A stretch of 64,000 nucleotides of DNA from Aliiroseovarius halocynthiae (GCF_007004645.1 NZ_ML660022.1:1-64000), one strand, 5' to 3'; counted from the first letter of the stretch, positions 1 through 9,883 are shown. Program-made: numbers and translations. Notes: generated by a model not told the origin, from the letters alone.

Positions 1-156
1 AAACCCGCAAGCGCTTTTTTTAGAAAATCGCGTTTTTTTCCAAAAATCTGTTTTTCTCTTTAAAAATGGTGCGTTGCCAGAACGAATGGCAAAAATCACC
101 GGGCTTAGCGCAACAATATTTGCACCCCTAACCCCCAACCTCGAGCGAGCACTGAC

Positions 157-165
157 TTATCCACA
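157..165 (+). promoter_or_regulatory. consensus DnaA box (single)
   Basis: The nonamer TTATCCACA matches the strict bacterial DnaA box. It lies about 95 bases right of a stretch rich in T-runs (positions 11-57). Only one perfect box is visible in the 263 gene-free bases at the left edge, so this could be a regulatory box or chance as easily as part of an origin. The gene to the left is outside the window. Confidence 0.4.
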
Positions 166-195
166 GCCTATCAGATAAGCGGCCTGCGATTCACT

Positions 196-236
196 AAAAA
201 CGCCCGACCGGTTCACAGGAAACATTGGGCGTTTTC
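196..236 (-). terminator. hairpin terminator downstream of msrQ
   Basis: Nine-base arms aaaacgccc (197-205) and gggcgtttt (227-235) enclose a 21-base loop. Read on the minus strand the structure follows the msrQ stop and ends in a T-run. The loop is longer than usual for an intrinsic terminator, so efficiency is uncertain. The rest of positions 1-263 holds only T-runs and the DnaA box. Confidence 0.5.
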
Positions 237-263
237 AAGTCGCATCCAACATGAAGAGCGATT

Positions 264-905
264 CTAGGCAAGTTTCGTCGAACTCCCACTCTGCGCTGCA
301 CGACCACGCTGTTTTTTCCGCGAGTCGTGTACCCGCCACCCCAGCAGCGCCAGAATCACGACCATATATATGAGCGATTCAGCCTCCCACGTCTTTCCCA
401 CCATTATATAGTGGATGCCGCCCAGCGCCGCGGTCCGATAGACCAGCTTATGCAGCTTGCGCCACCGTGGACCCAGTTTGCGAACGGACCAGCTGTTCGA
501 GGTGACTGCCAAAGGCGTCATCAACACAAACGCCGCCATGCCAACCGTAATATAGGGGCGCTTCAGGATGTCCTTCCAGATCTCGGACAGGATCTGCACG
601 TCCAAGATCAGCCAAACCAGAAGATGCGCCGACACGAAATAGAACGTCAGGATCCCGATGGCCCGACGGAACCGGATCAGGTTCACACCTACCATTGCCC
701 GCAGGGGGGTGATGGCTAGGCCGACAATCAGCGCCTGCAGTCCAAGTTCACCCAACTCATGCTCCAACGCCTTGACCGGATCGATCCCCATCGCGCCCGT
801 GGCGGCCAGATAGAACAACCAGACAGGCCACACCAATCCCGCCGCATAGACGACCCAGATCGGCAACTTGCGCGCGCCCGAATTAATATGATCCGTGATC
901 ACCAT
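264..905 (-). CDS. msrQ: MsrQ, haem-binding membrane subunit of periplasmic methionine sulfoxide reductase
   Basis: This 213-residue polytopic membrane protein has the ferric-reductase-like transmembrane fold of MsrQ (YedZ). Helices span roughly residues 15-185, with histidines in SAHLLVWL and in LHKLVYRTAALGGIHY that are candidate haem ligands. MsrQ passes electrons from the inner membrane to the periplasmic molybdoenzyme MsrP, which repairs methionine sulfoxide in oxidised proteins. Its start overlaps the msrP stop (TGATG), so the two are translationally coupled. Length is normal for the family. Confidence 0.93.
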   Translation of the reverse strand: MVITDHINSGARKLPIWVVYAAGLVWPVWLFYLAATGAMGIDPVKALEHELGELGLQALIVGLAITPLRAMVGVNLIRFRRAIGILTFYFVSAHLLVWLILDVQILSEIWKDILKRPYITVGMAAFVLMTPLAVTSNSWSVRKLGPRWRKLHKLVYRTAALGGIHYIMVGKTWEAESLIYMVVILALLGWRVHDSRKKQRGRAAQSGSSTKLA

Positions 906-1813
906 CAGAAGTTCTTCGCCAGGTCCATGCCAGTATAGAGCCCAGCAACCTCTTCTTCATATCCATTGAACATCAGCGTCTCTTTGCGCTTAGCAAACAG
1001 CCCGCCGCCAATGGTGCGCTCGGTGGCTTGTGACCAGCGCGGGTGGCTGACCTGAGGGTTCACATTTGAATAGAAGCCGTATTCACGCGGCTGCAGCATG
1101 TTCCATGTGGTTTGCGGCTGCTTGTCAGTCAGCGTGACGCGGACGATCGACTTGATCGACTTGAAGCCATATTTCCACGGAACAATCAGACGCAGCGGTG
1201 CACCGTTTTGCTTCGGCATCGGTTTGTCATAAATGCCAGTCGCCATGATGGTCAACGGGTGCATGGCTTCGTCAAGGCGCAGGCCCTCACGGTAAGGCCA
1301 CTCGATGTTGACCGAGCGGATGCCGGGCATCTCTTCCTCGCGCACCAGCGTTTCGAACGCCACATATTTGGCACCTGACTGCACGCCTGCCATGTTCAGC
1401 AACTGATTCAGTTCGAACCCATACCACGGGATCACCATCGACCATGCCTCAACACAACGGAATCGATAGATGCGCTCTTCTTGGCTGACTTTCGTCAGAA
1501 TATCCTCAAGCCCATAGCTGCCCGGCTTGTCGACCATCCCGCCGATCTGCACCGACCACGGGTCGATGGTCAGCTGATGCGCGTGACGTGCAGGATCTTC
1601 CTTGCCGGTCCCGAATTCGTAGAAATTGTTATAGGCGCTGATCTCGTCGAACGTGTTCGGCGCGGCATCCGTCGAGTACTTGGACGCGCCCAGCGCTGGG
1701 GCAATGGCCATACCTGCGAACAACCCGGCGGCGCCGCCCATCAATTGGCGGCGATTCATGTAATCTGCCTTGGGCGTTACATCCGAGTATTTCAGCACAT
1801 TCTTATAGGCCAT
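905..1813 (-). CDS. msrP: MsrP, molybdopterin-dependent protein-methionine-sulfoxide reductase
   Basis: This 302-residue protein is the catalytic MsrP (YedY) subunit. A Tat-type twin-arginine segment NRRQLMGG lies at residues 20-27, followed by a hydrophobic stretch, so it should be exported folded with its cofactor. The molybdenum-ligand cysteine is Cys120 in [11 protein letters not shown] chose the ATG at 1813 because GAGG lies 8 bases upstream; an in-frame GTG at 1822 would leave no room for that site. The partner msrQ follows directly. Confidence 0.94.
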   Translation of the reverse strand: MAYKNVLKYSDVTPKADYMNRRQLMGGAAGLFAGMAIAPALGASKYSTDAAPNTFDEISAYNNFYEFGTGKEDPARHAHQLTIDPWSVQIGGMVDKPGSYGLEDILTKVSQEERIYRFRCVEAWSMVIPWYGFELNQLLNMAGVQSGAKYVAFETLVREEEMPGIRSVNIEWPYREGLRLDEAMHPLTIMATGIYDKPMPKQNGAPLRLIVPWKYGFKSIKSIVRVTLTDKQPQTTWNMLQPREYGFYSNVNPQVSHPRWSQATERTIGGGLFAKRKETLMFNGYEEEVAGLYTGMDLAKNF

Positions 1814-1934
1814 CACGGGCACCTCGTCTTTTGATCTTATTCTGATCTAAGGCGCCACGCGCGCAAAGCCAAAGCACAATGGCTCACGTCCGCGCCAGAG
1901 GATTGTAACATTTACCCGCGAGATAGAGTCCGGC

Positions 1935-3014
1935 CTAGCTGTTGCTACCACTAAGGTCAGCTGCGCTCGTTCCATCTATCAACTTGATGCCGTTCTTTGA
2001 GTGTCGCAACACCAGCTTCCGCTGCCGTTTCCCAGAGGGGACCTGAAAGGCTGGAACCAGACTGTCTGTCTGGTCCATCAATTCCGGGAATATGGCGAGA
2101 AGCTCTTCACGTGCTTCAGGCGAAACCGCCTTCAAGGCTTCTGGACCGGTATACAGGCTTTCCGATGGCGCACCTTCAGCAATAATCACCTCGTGACGAT
2201 CGAACAGAAGATGAAAATACTCTACATCCCCGTGATCCGTATCCACAAAAATCCCCGGCAATTCCGCCAACCGGATCGCCGCAACCAGAACTTCGGGTTC
2301 ACCAAACATGCGGGTGGCGACCTTCGAACGCACCAACATGCGGTGCTGACGCGAAACCACAAGATCCCGCACAGGCAATCCACTTCCCAATGCCCCGCTA
2401 CTGATGCGAACGGGCTGAAGCTTGGAATTCTGAGCCAGCATCCACTTGGGAACTTTCCGGCGACCAATCCACTGAATTTCCTGCAACCCGTTCGTCAGGG
2501 TTTGAACCTTATCGCCGACCTCTAAATCCTCGATCAGGCGTGTGCCTTGTTCGGTCGCAATATGCGTGCCGCCAGTAAAGCAGACCAAGCTATCATAGCT
2601 TTGCGCACCATTCGTATTGAAATTCGAATACGTCAGGACATCGCCAACCGAAAACTGAATCGTCGACGCCATGCCGATTGGGTTGCCTGCCGTGTCGCCA
2701 AAAACAATCAACGTCCCGACTTCACCCGTCGTCGTGTTAGTGACGGTGAACTCGCCGATATTCCAGACGCTGCCACCATCTGGGATTACAACCGTGCCAT
2801 CTAATATTATATCACCAGAAGCTTGCTGATCCCCAAGTGGGTCAGGAGAACCCTGATCGGGCGCATCATCAAATGATGTGTCACCAGCACCGTCGCTAAT
2901 GGTAATATTTTCCGCCGTTCCCGCGACTGTAAATGGCCCGCCCGAAAACAGGTCGAAGATGGAACTCATTCCTAAATCAGCGGCTGTCCAGCCGAAAAAC
3001 GTGTAGTCAGGCAT
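1935..3014 (-). CDS. Hint (Hedgehog/intein) domain protein, probably secreted
   Basis: This 359-residue protein has an acidic, Gly/Asp/Thr-rich first part (residues 1-140) and a Hint_2-type autoprocessing domain that starts at Cys145 (CFTGGTHI, then EDLEVGDKV and an IQWIGRR-like strand) and runs to about residue 285. Such proteins are abundant in Rhodobacterales and usually lack a Sec signal, as here; type I export is inferred. The ATG at 3014 is preceded by GAGG; the codon before it is GTG. No RTX nonapeptides are present, unlike many family members. Substrate and role are unknown. Confidence 0.8.
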   Translation of the reverse strand: MPDYTFFGWTAADLGMSSIFDLFSGGPFTVAGTAENITISDGAGDTSFDDAPDQGSPDPLGDQQASGDIILDGTVVIPDGGSVWNIGEFTVTNTTTGEVGTLIVFGDTAGNPIGMASTIQFSVGDVLTYSNFNTNGAQSYDSLVCFTGGTHIATEQGTRLIEDLEVGDKVQTLTNGLQEIQWIGRRKVPKWMLAQNSKLQPVRISSGALGSGLPVRDLVVSRQHRMLVRSKVATRMFGEPEVLVAAIRLAELPGIFVDTDHGDVEYFHLLFDRHEVIIAEGAPSESLYTGPEALKAVSPEAREELLAIFPELMDQTDSLVPAFQVPSGKRQRKLVLRHSKNGIKLIDGTSAADLSGSNS

Positions 3015-3194
3015 CACAACACCTCAAATCATACCGCGAAACATACCAGTCAACAGACGGCTAACGTCGCCGTCATATTATGCCTCACAGCCTTCTGCAG
3101 ACAAGCCTCTTGCCGAACGTGCAAGAAACCCAATGATGAACCGAGCTTAATTGCAGCCGTTTCTAATATGACTGCCAGCCGTCAGAGCCACTTA

Positions 3195-4691
3195 TCAATC
3201 GGGCTGACTTGGCTGAACAACTGAAGGGTAAATCTGGCTCATTGGCACCGATCGCCCGCTGTCTTGCATCAGACGCACGTGACGGCGGCGCATCTGACGT
3301 GGCTCGGCCACGCCGACGGAATGCGCGATGGTTTCGACCTCTTTCACGATGCCCTTGGCATAACGCGCGACCTTCACGCACTTGTCTTCCGGCACCAACC
3401 CCTTCTGGAACCGGGGATCGTGGGTGGTGATGCCGGTTGGACAGGTGTTCTTGTTGCACTTCAGCGCCTGAATGCAGCCCAGCGAGAACATGAAGCCCCG
3501 CGCCGAGACCACGAAATCCGCGCCCGCACAGATCGCCCAGGCCACATCACCCGGATTGACCAACTTGCCAGAGGCGATGATCCGAATGCGATCGTGCAAC
3601 CCATGCGCGTCGCGCAGGTCCACGATCTGTGGCAACGCCTCGCGGATAGGCATGCCGACCAGATCCATCAAAGGCATCGGGGCTGCACCCGTGCCGCCTT
3701 CGCCGCCATCAATGGTGATGAAATCCGGGGCGGCTTCGGCACCCCGTGCGGCGATCCGGTCGAACAGTTCTTCAAACGGCTGCGTCGCGCCGACGACGGT
3801 TTTGAACCCCACGGGTTTGCCGGTGACCTCTCTTATATGTGACACCATATCCAACAGGTCGTCCCAATCGTCGATTTCGGTGTGCCGGTTCGGAGAGATG
3901 GACGCTTCGCCTACTCGGATCCCCCGGATCTTTGCAATCTCGTCCGAGACCTTCTCGGCCGGCAGGATGCCCCCTTTGCCCGGCTTCGCGCCTTGCGCCA
4001 GCTTCAGCTCGAACATCTTCACTTGCGCGTGGGCCGAGGCTTCGCGCAGCTTATCGTCGGACAGGTTGCCGTCATGATCGCGCACACCATATTTCGCCGT
4101 TCCAATCTGAAACACGACATCGCCACCGCCCTTCAGGTGATAGGGCGACAAGCCCCCTTCCCCGGTGTTCATCCACACGCCCGCCTTGGCCGTACCAATT
4201 GACAGCGCTTCGACCGCCGGACGGGACAGCGCACCAAAACTCATGCCGGACAAGTTGAAGATCGACTTCGCCTCATAGGGCGCGCGCGCGTGGGGGCCGA
4301 TGATCATCGGTGCGGTTTGGGCGAATTGATTGTCCAGCGGAGGGAATGCCGCATTCACAAAGATCGGCGTCCCCACCACATTCAGGTTCCGCGTCGACCC
4401 GAACGCCAAGGTGTTCCCATGCCCAGCAGCCGTGTGTTCAACCCAGTGGCGCTGCGCCCGATTGAACGGCAGTTCTTCACGGTCCATTGCGAAAAAGTAC
4501 TGTCGGAAGAACTCGCCCAGATTTGAGAACAGCGCCCGAAAGCGCCCAATCACTGGATAGTTCCGGCGCACCGCGTCATGGGTCTGAAAGCGATCTATTA
4601 TATAGAGTGTCAGGATCAGCGCTAAGATAACGCCCACCGCAAAGATCAGCACCTGCGCTAAAAGCTCGATTGCCCAGAACATCGACTGCAT
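3195..4691 (-). CDS. membrane-anchored FMN-binding glutamate-synthase-family protein
   Basis: This 498-residue protein has an N-terminal membrane helix (about residues 8-31) followed by the FMN/synthase barrel of glutamate synthase. The 3Fe-4S cysteines are Cys406, Cys412 and Cys417 (CX5CX4C), the same spacing as in GltS large subunits. A glycine-rich phosphate-binding stretch (IDGGEGGTGAAP) is also present. The glutaminase and C-terminal beta-helix domains of true GltB are absent, so it cannot use glutamine alone. No GltD-like partner lies nearby. A GGAGG site precedes the ATG. The family is widespread in proteobacteria with no settled reaction. Confidence 0.85.
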   Translation of the reverse strand: MQSMFWAIELLAQVLIFAVGVILALILTLYIIDRFQTHDAVRRNYPVIGRFRALFSNLGEFFRQYFFAMDREELPFNRAQRHWVEHTAAGHGNTLAFGSTRNLNVVGTPIFVNAAFPPLDNQFAQTAPMIIGPHARAPYEAKSIFNLSGMSFGALSRPAVEALSIGTAKAGVWMNTGEGGLSPYHLKGGGDVVFQIGTAKYGVRDHDGNLSDDKLREASAHAQVKMFELKLAQGAKPGKGGILPAEKVSDEIAKIRGIRVGEASISPNRHTEIDDWDDLLDMVSHIREVTGKPVGFKTVVGATQPFEELFDRIAARGAEAAPDFITIDGGEGGTGAAPMPLMDLVGMPIREALPQIVDLRDAHGLHDRIRIIASGKLVNPGDVAWAICAGADFVVSARGFMFSLGCIQALKCNKNTCPTGITTHDPRFQKGLVPEDKCVKVARYAKGIVKEVETIAHSVGVAEPRQMRRRHVRLMQDSGRSVPMSQIYPSVVQPSQPD

Positions 4692-4770
4692 GAAACCCTC
4701 CGTTTATCCGCGCCCAGTCTAGCCAAGCAGGGCCGGACGCGGAAGAAGCGGGTGGTGACATTTCTGTGTG

Positions 4771-5226
4771 TCAGTAGCGAAGACCGAACCTGCGATAGAG
4801 AAAGCTTAATAGCCAGGCAGGGCCAATCAACAAGAATTGCAGATCTTTAAAGAAGGATGGCTTCTTACCTTCGACCTTATGTCCCCAGAACTGCCCGATC
4901 CACGCCAGTACGAACAGAACGGCTGCGACCTTCCAAACCGTGTATCCCGCCGACGCCACCATGATGATGATCGCATAGCACAGCGCGACGAACGCCAGCA
5001 GGCCAATGGTTAGACGGGGCGACAGAACCAGATAATAGGCGAGCGCCAGAAGGGCGACGACTGACAGCCAGCCCCCAGCTCCCAACAGCCCGGGCGCCGG
5101 CAGCGCATACAGCCCTGCCATGACCGTCCAGAAGATGGCGGGCACACAGATCCAATGTACCAGCTTGTTTGTGGGGTTCTGATGGCTCTCGCCATATTCC
5201 TCTAAAAGCGCATCAATGCGGCGCAT
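4771..5226 (-). CDS. Mpo1-like (DUF962/YGL010w) membrane protein
   Basis: This 151-residue protein has about four membrane helices. Family motifs are visible: His15 and His24 in SHQNPTNKLVH, followed by a Pro, and His116 in GHKVEGKKP. In yeast Mpo1 these histidines bind iron for oxygen-dependent shortening of 2-hydroxy fatty acids. That reaction is only an inference for the bacterial protein. GGAGG lies 8 bases upstream of the ATG. A fatty-acid hydroxylase-family gene at 58.7 kb could in principle supply hydroxylated substrates. Confidence 0.78.
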   Translation of the reverse strand: MRRIDALLEEYGESHQNPTNKLVHWICVPAIFWTVMAGLYALPAPGLLGAGGWLSVVALLALAYYLVLSPRLTIGLLAFVALCYAIIIMVASAGYTVWKVAAVLFVLAWIGQFWGHKVEGKKPSFFKDLQFLLIGPAWLLSFLYRRFGLRY

Positions 5227-5593
5227 GTTTCGTCCTCCCGTTTTTCGTTTTCTGCGACCCTAGCCACGGACCTGCCACACCACCAAGCATAACTTTACGT
5301 TAAGGGAAGGGATTCGCGACCACCTTGGCGCGAATCGGCCGAGCGTTAGCGCACCCGTTTTTTCGGCAAGGTGTCGCCCGTTTCTTGGCATAGCCAGTGC
5401 AAGCTTTCGCCCAAAGGCCGTGTTTGGGTTTACCCCCGCAGGTTTCCGCCAACACCTGCCCCGAAAAACCGCGAAGACGCGCTGAAATACCGACAAATTC
5501 AGTTTTGCCGTGGGATCCGGCCAGCACACCCGCTTCACTGCCCCTGCACCCAATCTGGTGTGCACGAAACACTCAACACTCACGGAGTTACAC
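5227..5593. other. 367-base intergenic region without a gene
   Basis: The region separates the leftward Mpo1-like gene from the rightward EF-hand gene and must hold both promoters. I see a short dyad TAAC-N5-GTTA at 5289-5301 and GGAG just before the EF-hand start. A 164-codon minus frame across it continues through the EF-hand gene antisense and has no family resemblance, so I do not call it. Confidence 0.6.
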
Positions 5594-5827
5594 ATGAAAC
5601 TTGCAACCCTGACCAGCGCCATCGTCCTGACTGCCGCATCCGCCGCATTTGCCGAAGGCCTTGATGCCGATGGCGACGGCATGGTGACCATTGACGAAAC
5701 CGTCGCGATGTATCCGGACGTCACCGCCGAGATCTTCTCGGCCGCTGACGCCAATGACGACGGCGCACTGGACGCAGACGAACTGGCCGCCGCGCAAGAA
5801 GCTGGTCTGATTCCAAGCGAAACCTAA
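5594..5827 (+). CDS. small exported EF-hand calcium-binding protein
   Basis: This 77-residue protein begins with a typical Sec signal peptide (positively charged start, hydrophobic core, cleavage after ASAAFA near residue 20). Two EF-hand loops follow: DADGDGMVTIDE and DANDDGALDADE, both with canonical acidic positions 1, 3, 5 and 12. It should be a periplasmic calcium-binding protein with no other domain. I start it at the ATG with GGAG 7 bases upstream; a longer in-frame ORF would disrupt the signal peptide. A strong terminator follows. Confidence 0.85.
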   Translation: MKLATLTSAIVLTAASAAFAEGLDADGDGMVTIDETVAMYPDVTAEIFSAADANDDGALDADELAAAQEAGLIPSET

Positions 5828-5856
5828 ATTACCCGCCCACCACTCACAAAAGAACG

Positions 5857-5889
5857 CGCCCGCCGGTGAAGATCGGCGGGCGTTTTTTG
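5857..5889 (+). terminator. intrinsic terminator after the EF-hand gene
   Basis: A perfect 9-base stem, cgcccgccg and cggcgggcg, encloses an 8-base loop and is followed directly by six T residues. It ends the EF-hand transcript 30 bases after the stop codon. Confidence 0.9.
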
Positions 5890-5999
5890 TTGGGTGGAAG
5901 TCGCCTTTCAGAAACTTGCCGGCAGGGTTAACTTCGTTGTCCAGGTTCTTTCAGCCTTCTGCCAGAAAGAGCAGCTAGACAGCATTTGAAACGACGCAT

Positions 6000-6878
6000 C
6001 TAGTCGTCGATGGCCGCATGCTTACTCCAAACGGCCTGAAGCAAATCGTCTGAATTGTCATGGCCGCCTTCCAGAAGTTCGAAAGACAGCCCGCCAACAT
6101 TGTCGCGCGTAAGGCAATACATACCTGCGTTATCTGTCTGCAGACAAACGACCCCGTTTCTCAGGGTAATACTGTGCACGCTCCAGTGCTCGGGAATACT
6201 CAGCTTCATGTTGAGCCAGCCTGTCTCCGTTGGCGAGAGCGTCTGACTTAGATGAAGATACTGACCAATTCTGAGAAACTCATCGTCACGTTGGATATGC
6301 GCATTGATACTGTCTGCATGCCAAATCAGCTCGGCAAGGTGTTGATCTTCAACTTCGTCGAATTGCGCTGCGTCTACTAAGCCACCTATGAAAGTTTCAA
6401 AATTGTCAGCGAGATGCGTAATCGTGTGATCATTCTCTTGATCAACATGGACTACTGCGGGATCTCCCGAGGGACCGCACTTTCGATAGTCCAAACAAAT
6501 CATATCATGCCCAGCTGAAGGGCAGTTCCCAAAATAGACACCGATGGGTGGGTAGCCCCATTCAGCAATCATGAATTGACTGCCCAGTTCACCGCAGAGC
6601 GAATAAACCTTCTCGTCTCCAATCCCCATAATTCCACTGAGCGCAACGTGGTTCTCGGCCCATGAGGTAGGCGTTGCTGTCGGAAAAGCCGACTTTTTGG
6701 GAATACCGCCGTTTTGAAACCGCATCAGTTCGATGTAGGCGGACGGAAGACGGTATCCCAACCTGTCCTGAACATTTTCGATCATGGAAATAGTGAGCGA
6801 AGGCAGCACATATTCTTCCCGCGCATAGTCTGAGTCTTTCCAAAACTCAGCCAGATTGGCTTCAACGAAGCGGCGCAT
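6000..6878 (-). CDS. SMI1/KNR4 (SUKH) family protein
   Basis: This 292-residue protein has an N-terminal SUKH fold: PSLTISMIENVQDRLGYRLP followed by the YIELMRFQNGG core and an acidic GDPAVVHVDQE stretch. SUKH proteins act as immunity proteins against contact-dependent and polymorphic toxins in many bacteria, and as regulators in others. No toxin gene is adjacent. The C-terminal 100 residues are not recognised. The gene is visibly AT-richer than its neighbours, which suggests recent acquisition. The ATG has a GGAGGG site; an earlier TTG is less likely. Confidence 0.8.
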   Translation of the reverse strand: MRRFVEANLAEFWKDSDYAREEYVLPSLTISMIENVQDRLGYRLPSAYIELMRFQNGGIPKKSAFPTATPTSWAENHVALSGIMGIGDEKVYSLCGELGSQFMIAEWGYPPIGVYFGNCPSAGHDMICLDYRKCGPSGDPAVVHVDQENDHTITHLADNFETFIGGLVDAAQFDEVEDQHLAELIWHADSINAHIQRDDEFLRIGQYLHLSQTLSPTETGWLNMKLSIPEHWSVHSITLRNGVVCLQTDNAGMYCLTRDNVGGLSFELLEGGHDNSDDLLQAVWSKHAAIDD

Positions 6879-7047
6879 CAATTCCCTCCAGACATTTTCG
6901 GAGCAGCGTCACCTTTAGTATTCTCACGATTGATCACTATGGGCCAGTAATTAGCGGGAGTTTATTGGTAATTATCTCAGCAACCTTGGCGCCCACCATC
7001 GAGGGCATGCATGTATCGTTTGGTCAAGCAGTTGGCCTCCCCCCCCA

Positions 7048-7082
7048 ATAACAAGAGCCCGCAACCTGCGGGCTCTTGTTAT
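7048..7082. terminator. symmetrical bidirectional terminator next to clpB
   Basis: Sixteen-base perfect arms (7048-7063 and 7067-7082) with a three-base loop lie 7 bases after the clpB stop. The outer part of the stem is A/T-rich on both sides, so it can work in either direction. Confidence 0.85.
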
Positions 7083-7089
7083 CAATTCC

Positions 7090-9705
7090 TTAGTGAACCA
7101 CCGCGTCCTCAGGCGGTTGCCGGTTCGAGCTGGACACACGATCCCCGACAAGCAGCCCGTCAGCGCCAGCGCTGACCGTGATCGTATCTCCCTCCATTAC
7201 ATCACCTGCCAGCAGCATCTCTGCCAACTGGTTCTGCAACGCGCGTTGGATAACACGCTTCAAAGGACGTGCACCGAAGACGGGGTCATAGCCCTCGTCC
7301 GCCAGCCACTTCATCGCAGCCTCATCCAGCTCAAGTGCGATATTGCGACGGCCCAGCCGTTTGGTCAGGCGGCCCAACTGGATCTCGACGATGCCGTCCA
7401 TGTCTTCACGGGTCAGGCGATCAAAGATGATCGTCTCGTCCAGACGGTTCAGGAACTCAGGCCGGAAATGTGCCCGCACCGCATCCATCACGTCACGCTT
7501 CGCGTCCGAGGCATCGGCCCCGTCCGGCAGCTGGCTTAGCGCCTGTGCGCCAAGGTTCGACGTCAGGATAATCAGCGTCTGCTTGAAGTCCACGGTGCGC
7601 CCCTGCCCGTCGGTCAGGACTCCATCGTCCAGAACCTGCAACAGCACGTTGAACACGTCTGGATGCGCCTTCTCGACCTCGTCAAACAGCACGACCTGAT
7701 AGGGTCGACGCCGCACGGCTTCGGTCAGCACGCCGCCTTCATCATAGCCGACATAACCCGGAGGCGCGCCGATCAGACGGGCGACCGCGTGTTTCTCCAT
7801 GAACTCGGACATATCGATGCGCACCATCGCGCTGTCGTCGTCAAACAGGAAGTCTGCCACAGCTTTGGTCAGCTCGGTCTTACCCACGCCGGTCGGCCCA
7901 AGGAACAGGAACGAGCCCAGCGGGCGGTTTTCGTCATTCAGGCCCGCACGCGCACGGCGCACGGCGTTGGACAGCGCGGTCACAGCCGACGTCTGTCCAA
8001 TCACACGACGACCCAGATCCTCTTCCATGCGCAGAAGCTTCTCGCGTTCGCCTTCCAGCATTTTCGAGGTCGGAATACCTGTCCAGCGTTCGACAACGGA
8101 TGCGATCTGTTCGGGACGCACGGCTTCCTCGACCATCATCTCGGCCTCGGCGCCTTCGGCATCTTCCAGCTTTTTCTCAAGCCCCGGAATGACGCCATAG
8201 GACAGCTCGCCCGCTTTCGCCAGATTGCCCTCGCGCTTGGCGCTGTCCAGTTCAGCACGGGCGCGGTCCAACTGCTCTTTCAGCTCGCGTGCACCTTCCA
8301 GCTTGTCACGCTCGGACTGCCATTTCGCGGTGAGCGACGCGGACTTTTCGCTTAGATCCGACAGCTCGGCCTCGAGCTTCTCAAGCCGGTCTTTCGACGC
8401 TTTGTCATCCTCGACGCGCAGCGCTTCGGCCTCGATCTGCATTTGCAGAATCTGACGGTCCAAGGCGTCCAGCTCTTCCGGTTTACTGTCGACTTCCATC
8501 CGCAAGCGGCTTGCGGCCTCGTCCACAAGGTCGATGGCCTTATCCGGCAAGAAGCGGTCGGTGATATAGCGATGCGACAAAGTCGATGCAGCCACCAAAG
8601 CGCTGTCGGAAATCCGCACACCGTGGTGCAGTTCGTACTTTTCCTTGATGCCCCGCAGGATCGAGATCGTGTCTTCCACCGTCGGCTCTTCAACCATCAC
8701 AGGCTGGAAACGACGGGCAAGTGCTGCGTCTTTCTCGACGTATTTGCGGTACTCATCCAGCGTGGTGGCACCGACACAGTGCAGCTCGCCCCGGGCCAGC
8801 GCAGGCTTGATCAGGTTGGCCGCATCCATCGCGCCATCCGATTTTCCGGCACCCACAAGCGTGTGCATTTCATCGATGAACAGGATGATCTCTCCGGCAG
8901 CGTCAGTGACCTCGTTCAGAACACCCTTCAGGCGCTCTTCGAATTCACCACGGTATTTCGCACCGGCGATCAACGCGCCCATATCCAGCGCCATCAGCTT
9001 TTTGTTACGCAGGCTTTCGGGCACATCGCCATTGATGATGCGCAGCGCCAGACCTTCCGCAATCGCGGTTTTACCCACGCCGGGTTCACCGATCAGAACC
9101 GGGTTGTTCTTGGTGCGGCGGCTAAGCACCTGCATCGTGCGACGAATTTCTTCATCACGTCCGATGATCGGGTCAATTTTGCCCTCTGCCGCTGCCACAG
9201 TCAGATCGCGCGCGTATTTCGACAGCGCTTCATAACTATCTTCTGCACTGGCGCTGTCCGCCGTGCGACCCTGCCGTACTTCGTTGATCGCAGCATTCAG
9301 CTTCTTCGCGTCAACGGCACCTGCGTCCAGCGCATCCCGTGCACCGGATTTCACCACGGCCAAAGCCGTCAGCAGCCGCTCAACCGGCACAAAGCTGTCG
9401 CCAGCCTTCTTGGCCAGCTTCTGCGCTTCGTCGATCACGCCAGCCGTCTTGTTGTCCATGTAAACCTGCGCGCCATCGCCCGTCACCTTGGACAATTTGC
9501 CAATCGCCGCATCCACAGCTGCACGCACACGATCGGGTGCACCGCCTGCCTTGGTGATCAGGTTGGCGCTCATGCCTTCCTCATCATCCATGAGGGCTTT
9601 CAGCAGATGTTCGGGAACCAGTCTTTGATGATTTTCGCGCATGGCGATGGTCTGTGCAGCCTGAATGAAGCCGCGCGACCGTTCAGTGAACTTTGACAAA
9701 TCCAT
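7090..9705 (-). CDS. clpB: ClpB, disaggregating AAA+ chaperone
   Basis: This 871-residue protein carries the complete ClpB architecture: N-terminal repeat domain (1-145), first AAA+ module with Walker [10 protein letters not shown] and IDEMHTLVG, coiled-coil middle domain (about 400-520), and second AAA+ module with GPTGVGKTE and [11 protein letters not shown]. It resolves aggregated proteins with DnaK after heat stress. I start at MDLSKF (ATG at 9705, GGAGA upstream) instead of the longer frame from 9759, because ClpB proteins begin at this motif. A sigma-32-type promoter lies about 75 bases upstream. Confidence 0.97.
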   Translation of the reverse strand: MDLSKFTERSRGFIQAAQTIAMRENHQRLVPEHLLKALMDDEEGMSANLITKAGGAPDRVRAAVDAAIGKLSKVTGDGAQVYMDNKTAGVIDEAQKLAKKAGDSFVPVERLLTALAVVKSGARDALDAGAVDAKKLNAAINEVRQGRTADSASAEDSYEALSKYARDLTVAAAEGKIDPIIGRDEEIRRTMQVLSRRTKNNPVLIGEPGVGKTAIAEGLALRIINGDVPESLRNKKLMALDMGALIAGAKYRGEFEERLKGVLNEVTDAAGEIILFIDEMHTLVGAGKSDGAMDAANLIKPALARGELHCVGATTLDEYRKYVEKDAALARRFQPVMVEEPTVEDTISILRGIKEKYELHHGVRISDSALVAASTLSHRYITDRFLPDKAIDLVDEAASRLRMEVDSKPEELDALDRQILQMQIEAEALRVEDDKASKDRLEKLEAELSDLSEKSASLTAKWQSERDKLEGARELKEQLDRARAELDSAKREGNLAKAGELSYGVIPGLEKKLEDAEGAEAEMMVEEAVRPEQIASVVERWTGIPTSKMLEGEREKLLRMEEDLGRRVIGQTSAVTALSNAVRRARAGLNDENRPLGSFLFLGPTGVGKTELTKAVADFLFDDDSAMVRIDMSEFMEKHAVARLIGAPPGYVGYDEGGVLTEAVRRRPYQVVLFDEVEKAHPDVFNVLLQVLDDGVLTDGQGRTVDFKQTLIILTSNLGAQALSQLPDGADASDAKRDVMDAVRAHFRPEFLNRLDETIIFDRLTREDMDGIVEIQLGRLTKRLGRRNIALELDEAAMKWLADEGYDPVFGARPLKRVIQRALQNQLAEMLLAGDVMEGDTITVSAGADGLLVGDRVSSSNRQPPEDAVVH

Positions 9706-9779
9706 GTCACTCTCCTTTTCAAGCGCCCTTTCGTTCAGATGCCCGCCTTTGCAGCACATCTTATTGGGCCTCGGGATTA

Positions 9780-9807
9780 ATTTGGGGTTTCAGGGGTGAA
9801 ATTCAAG
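9780..9807 (-). promoter_or_regulatory. RpoH (sigma-32) heat-shock promoter of clpB
   Basis: On the minus strand CTTGAA (9807-9802) is followed after 14 bases by CCCCAAAT (9787-9780). The heat-shock sigma-factor consensus is CTTGAA, 13-15 bases, CCCCATNT, so only one defined base differs. Its position upstream of a chaperone gene makes the assignment convincing. Confidence 0.72.
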
Positions 9808-9883
9808 ACGATTTCCTGCGACAGATTTGCGTTTTTCGTCGCATCAGCGTAGGAACCGGCGAACCGGAACGGAGACCCCAGAC

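Noticed and set aside
5260-5754. 164-codon minus ORF over the EF-hand gene and the gap before it
   Set aside because: Covers the EF-hand loops in antisense; composition is Arg/Ser-rich as in GC-rich shadow frames.
8443-9696. 417-codon plus-strand ORF opposite clpB
   Set aside because: Shadow of the ClpB AAA+ module; no start signal and no recognisable domain.
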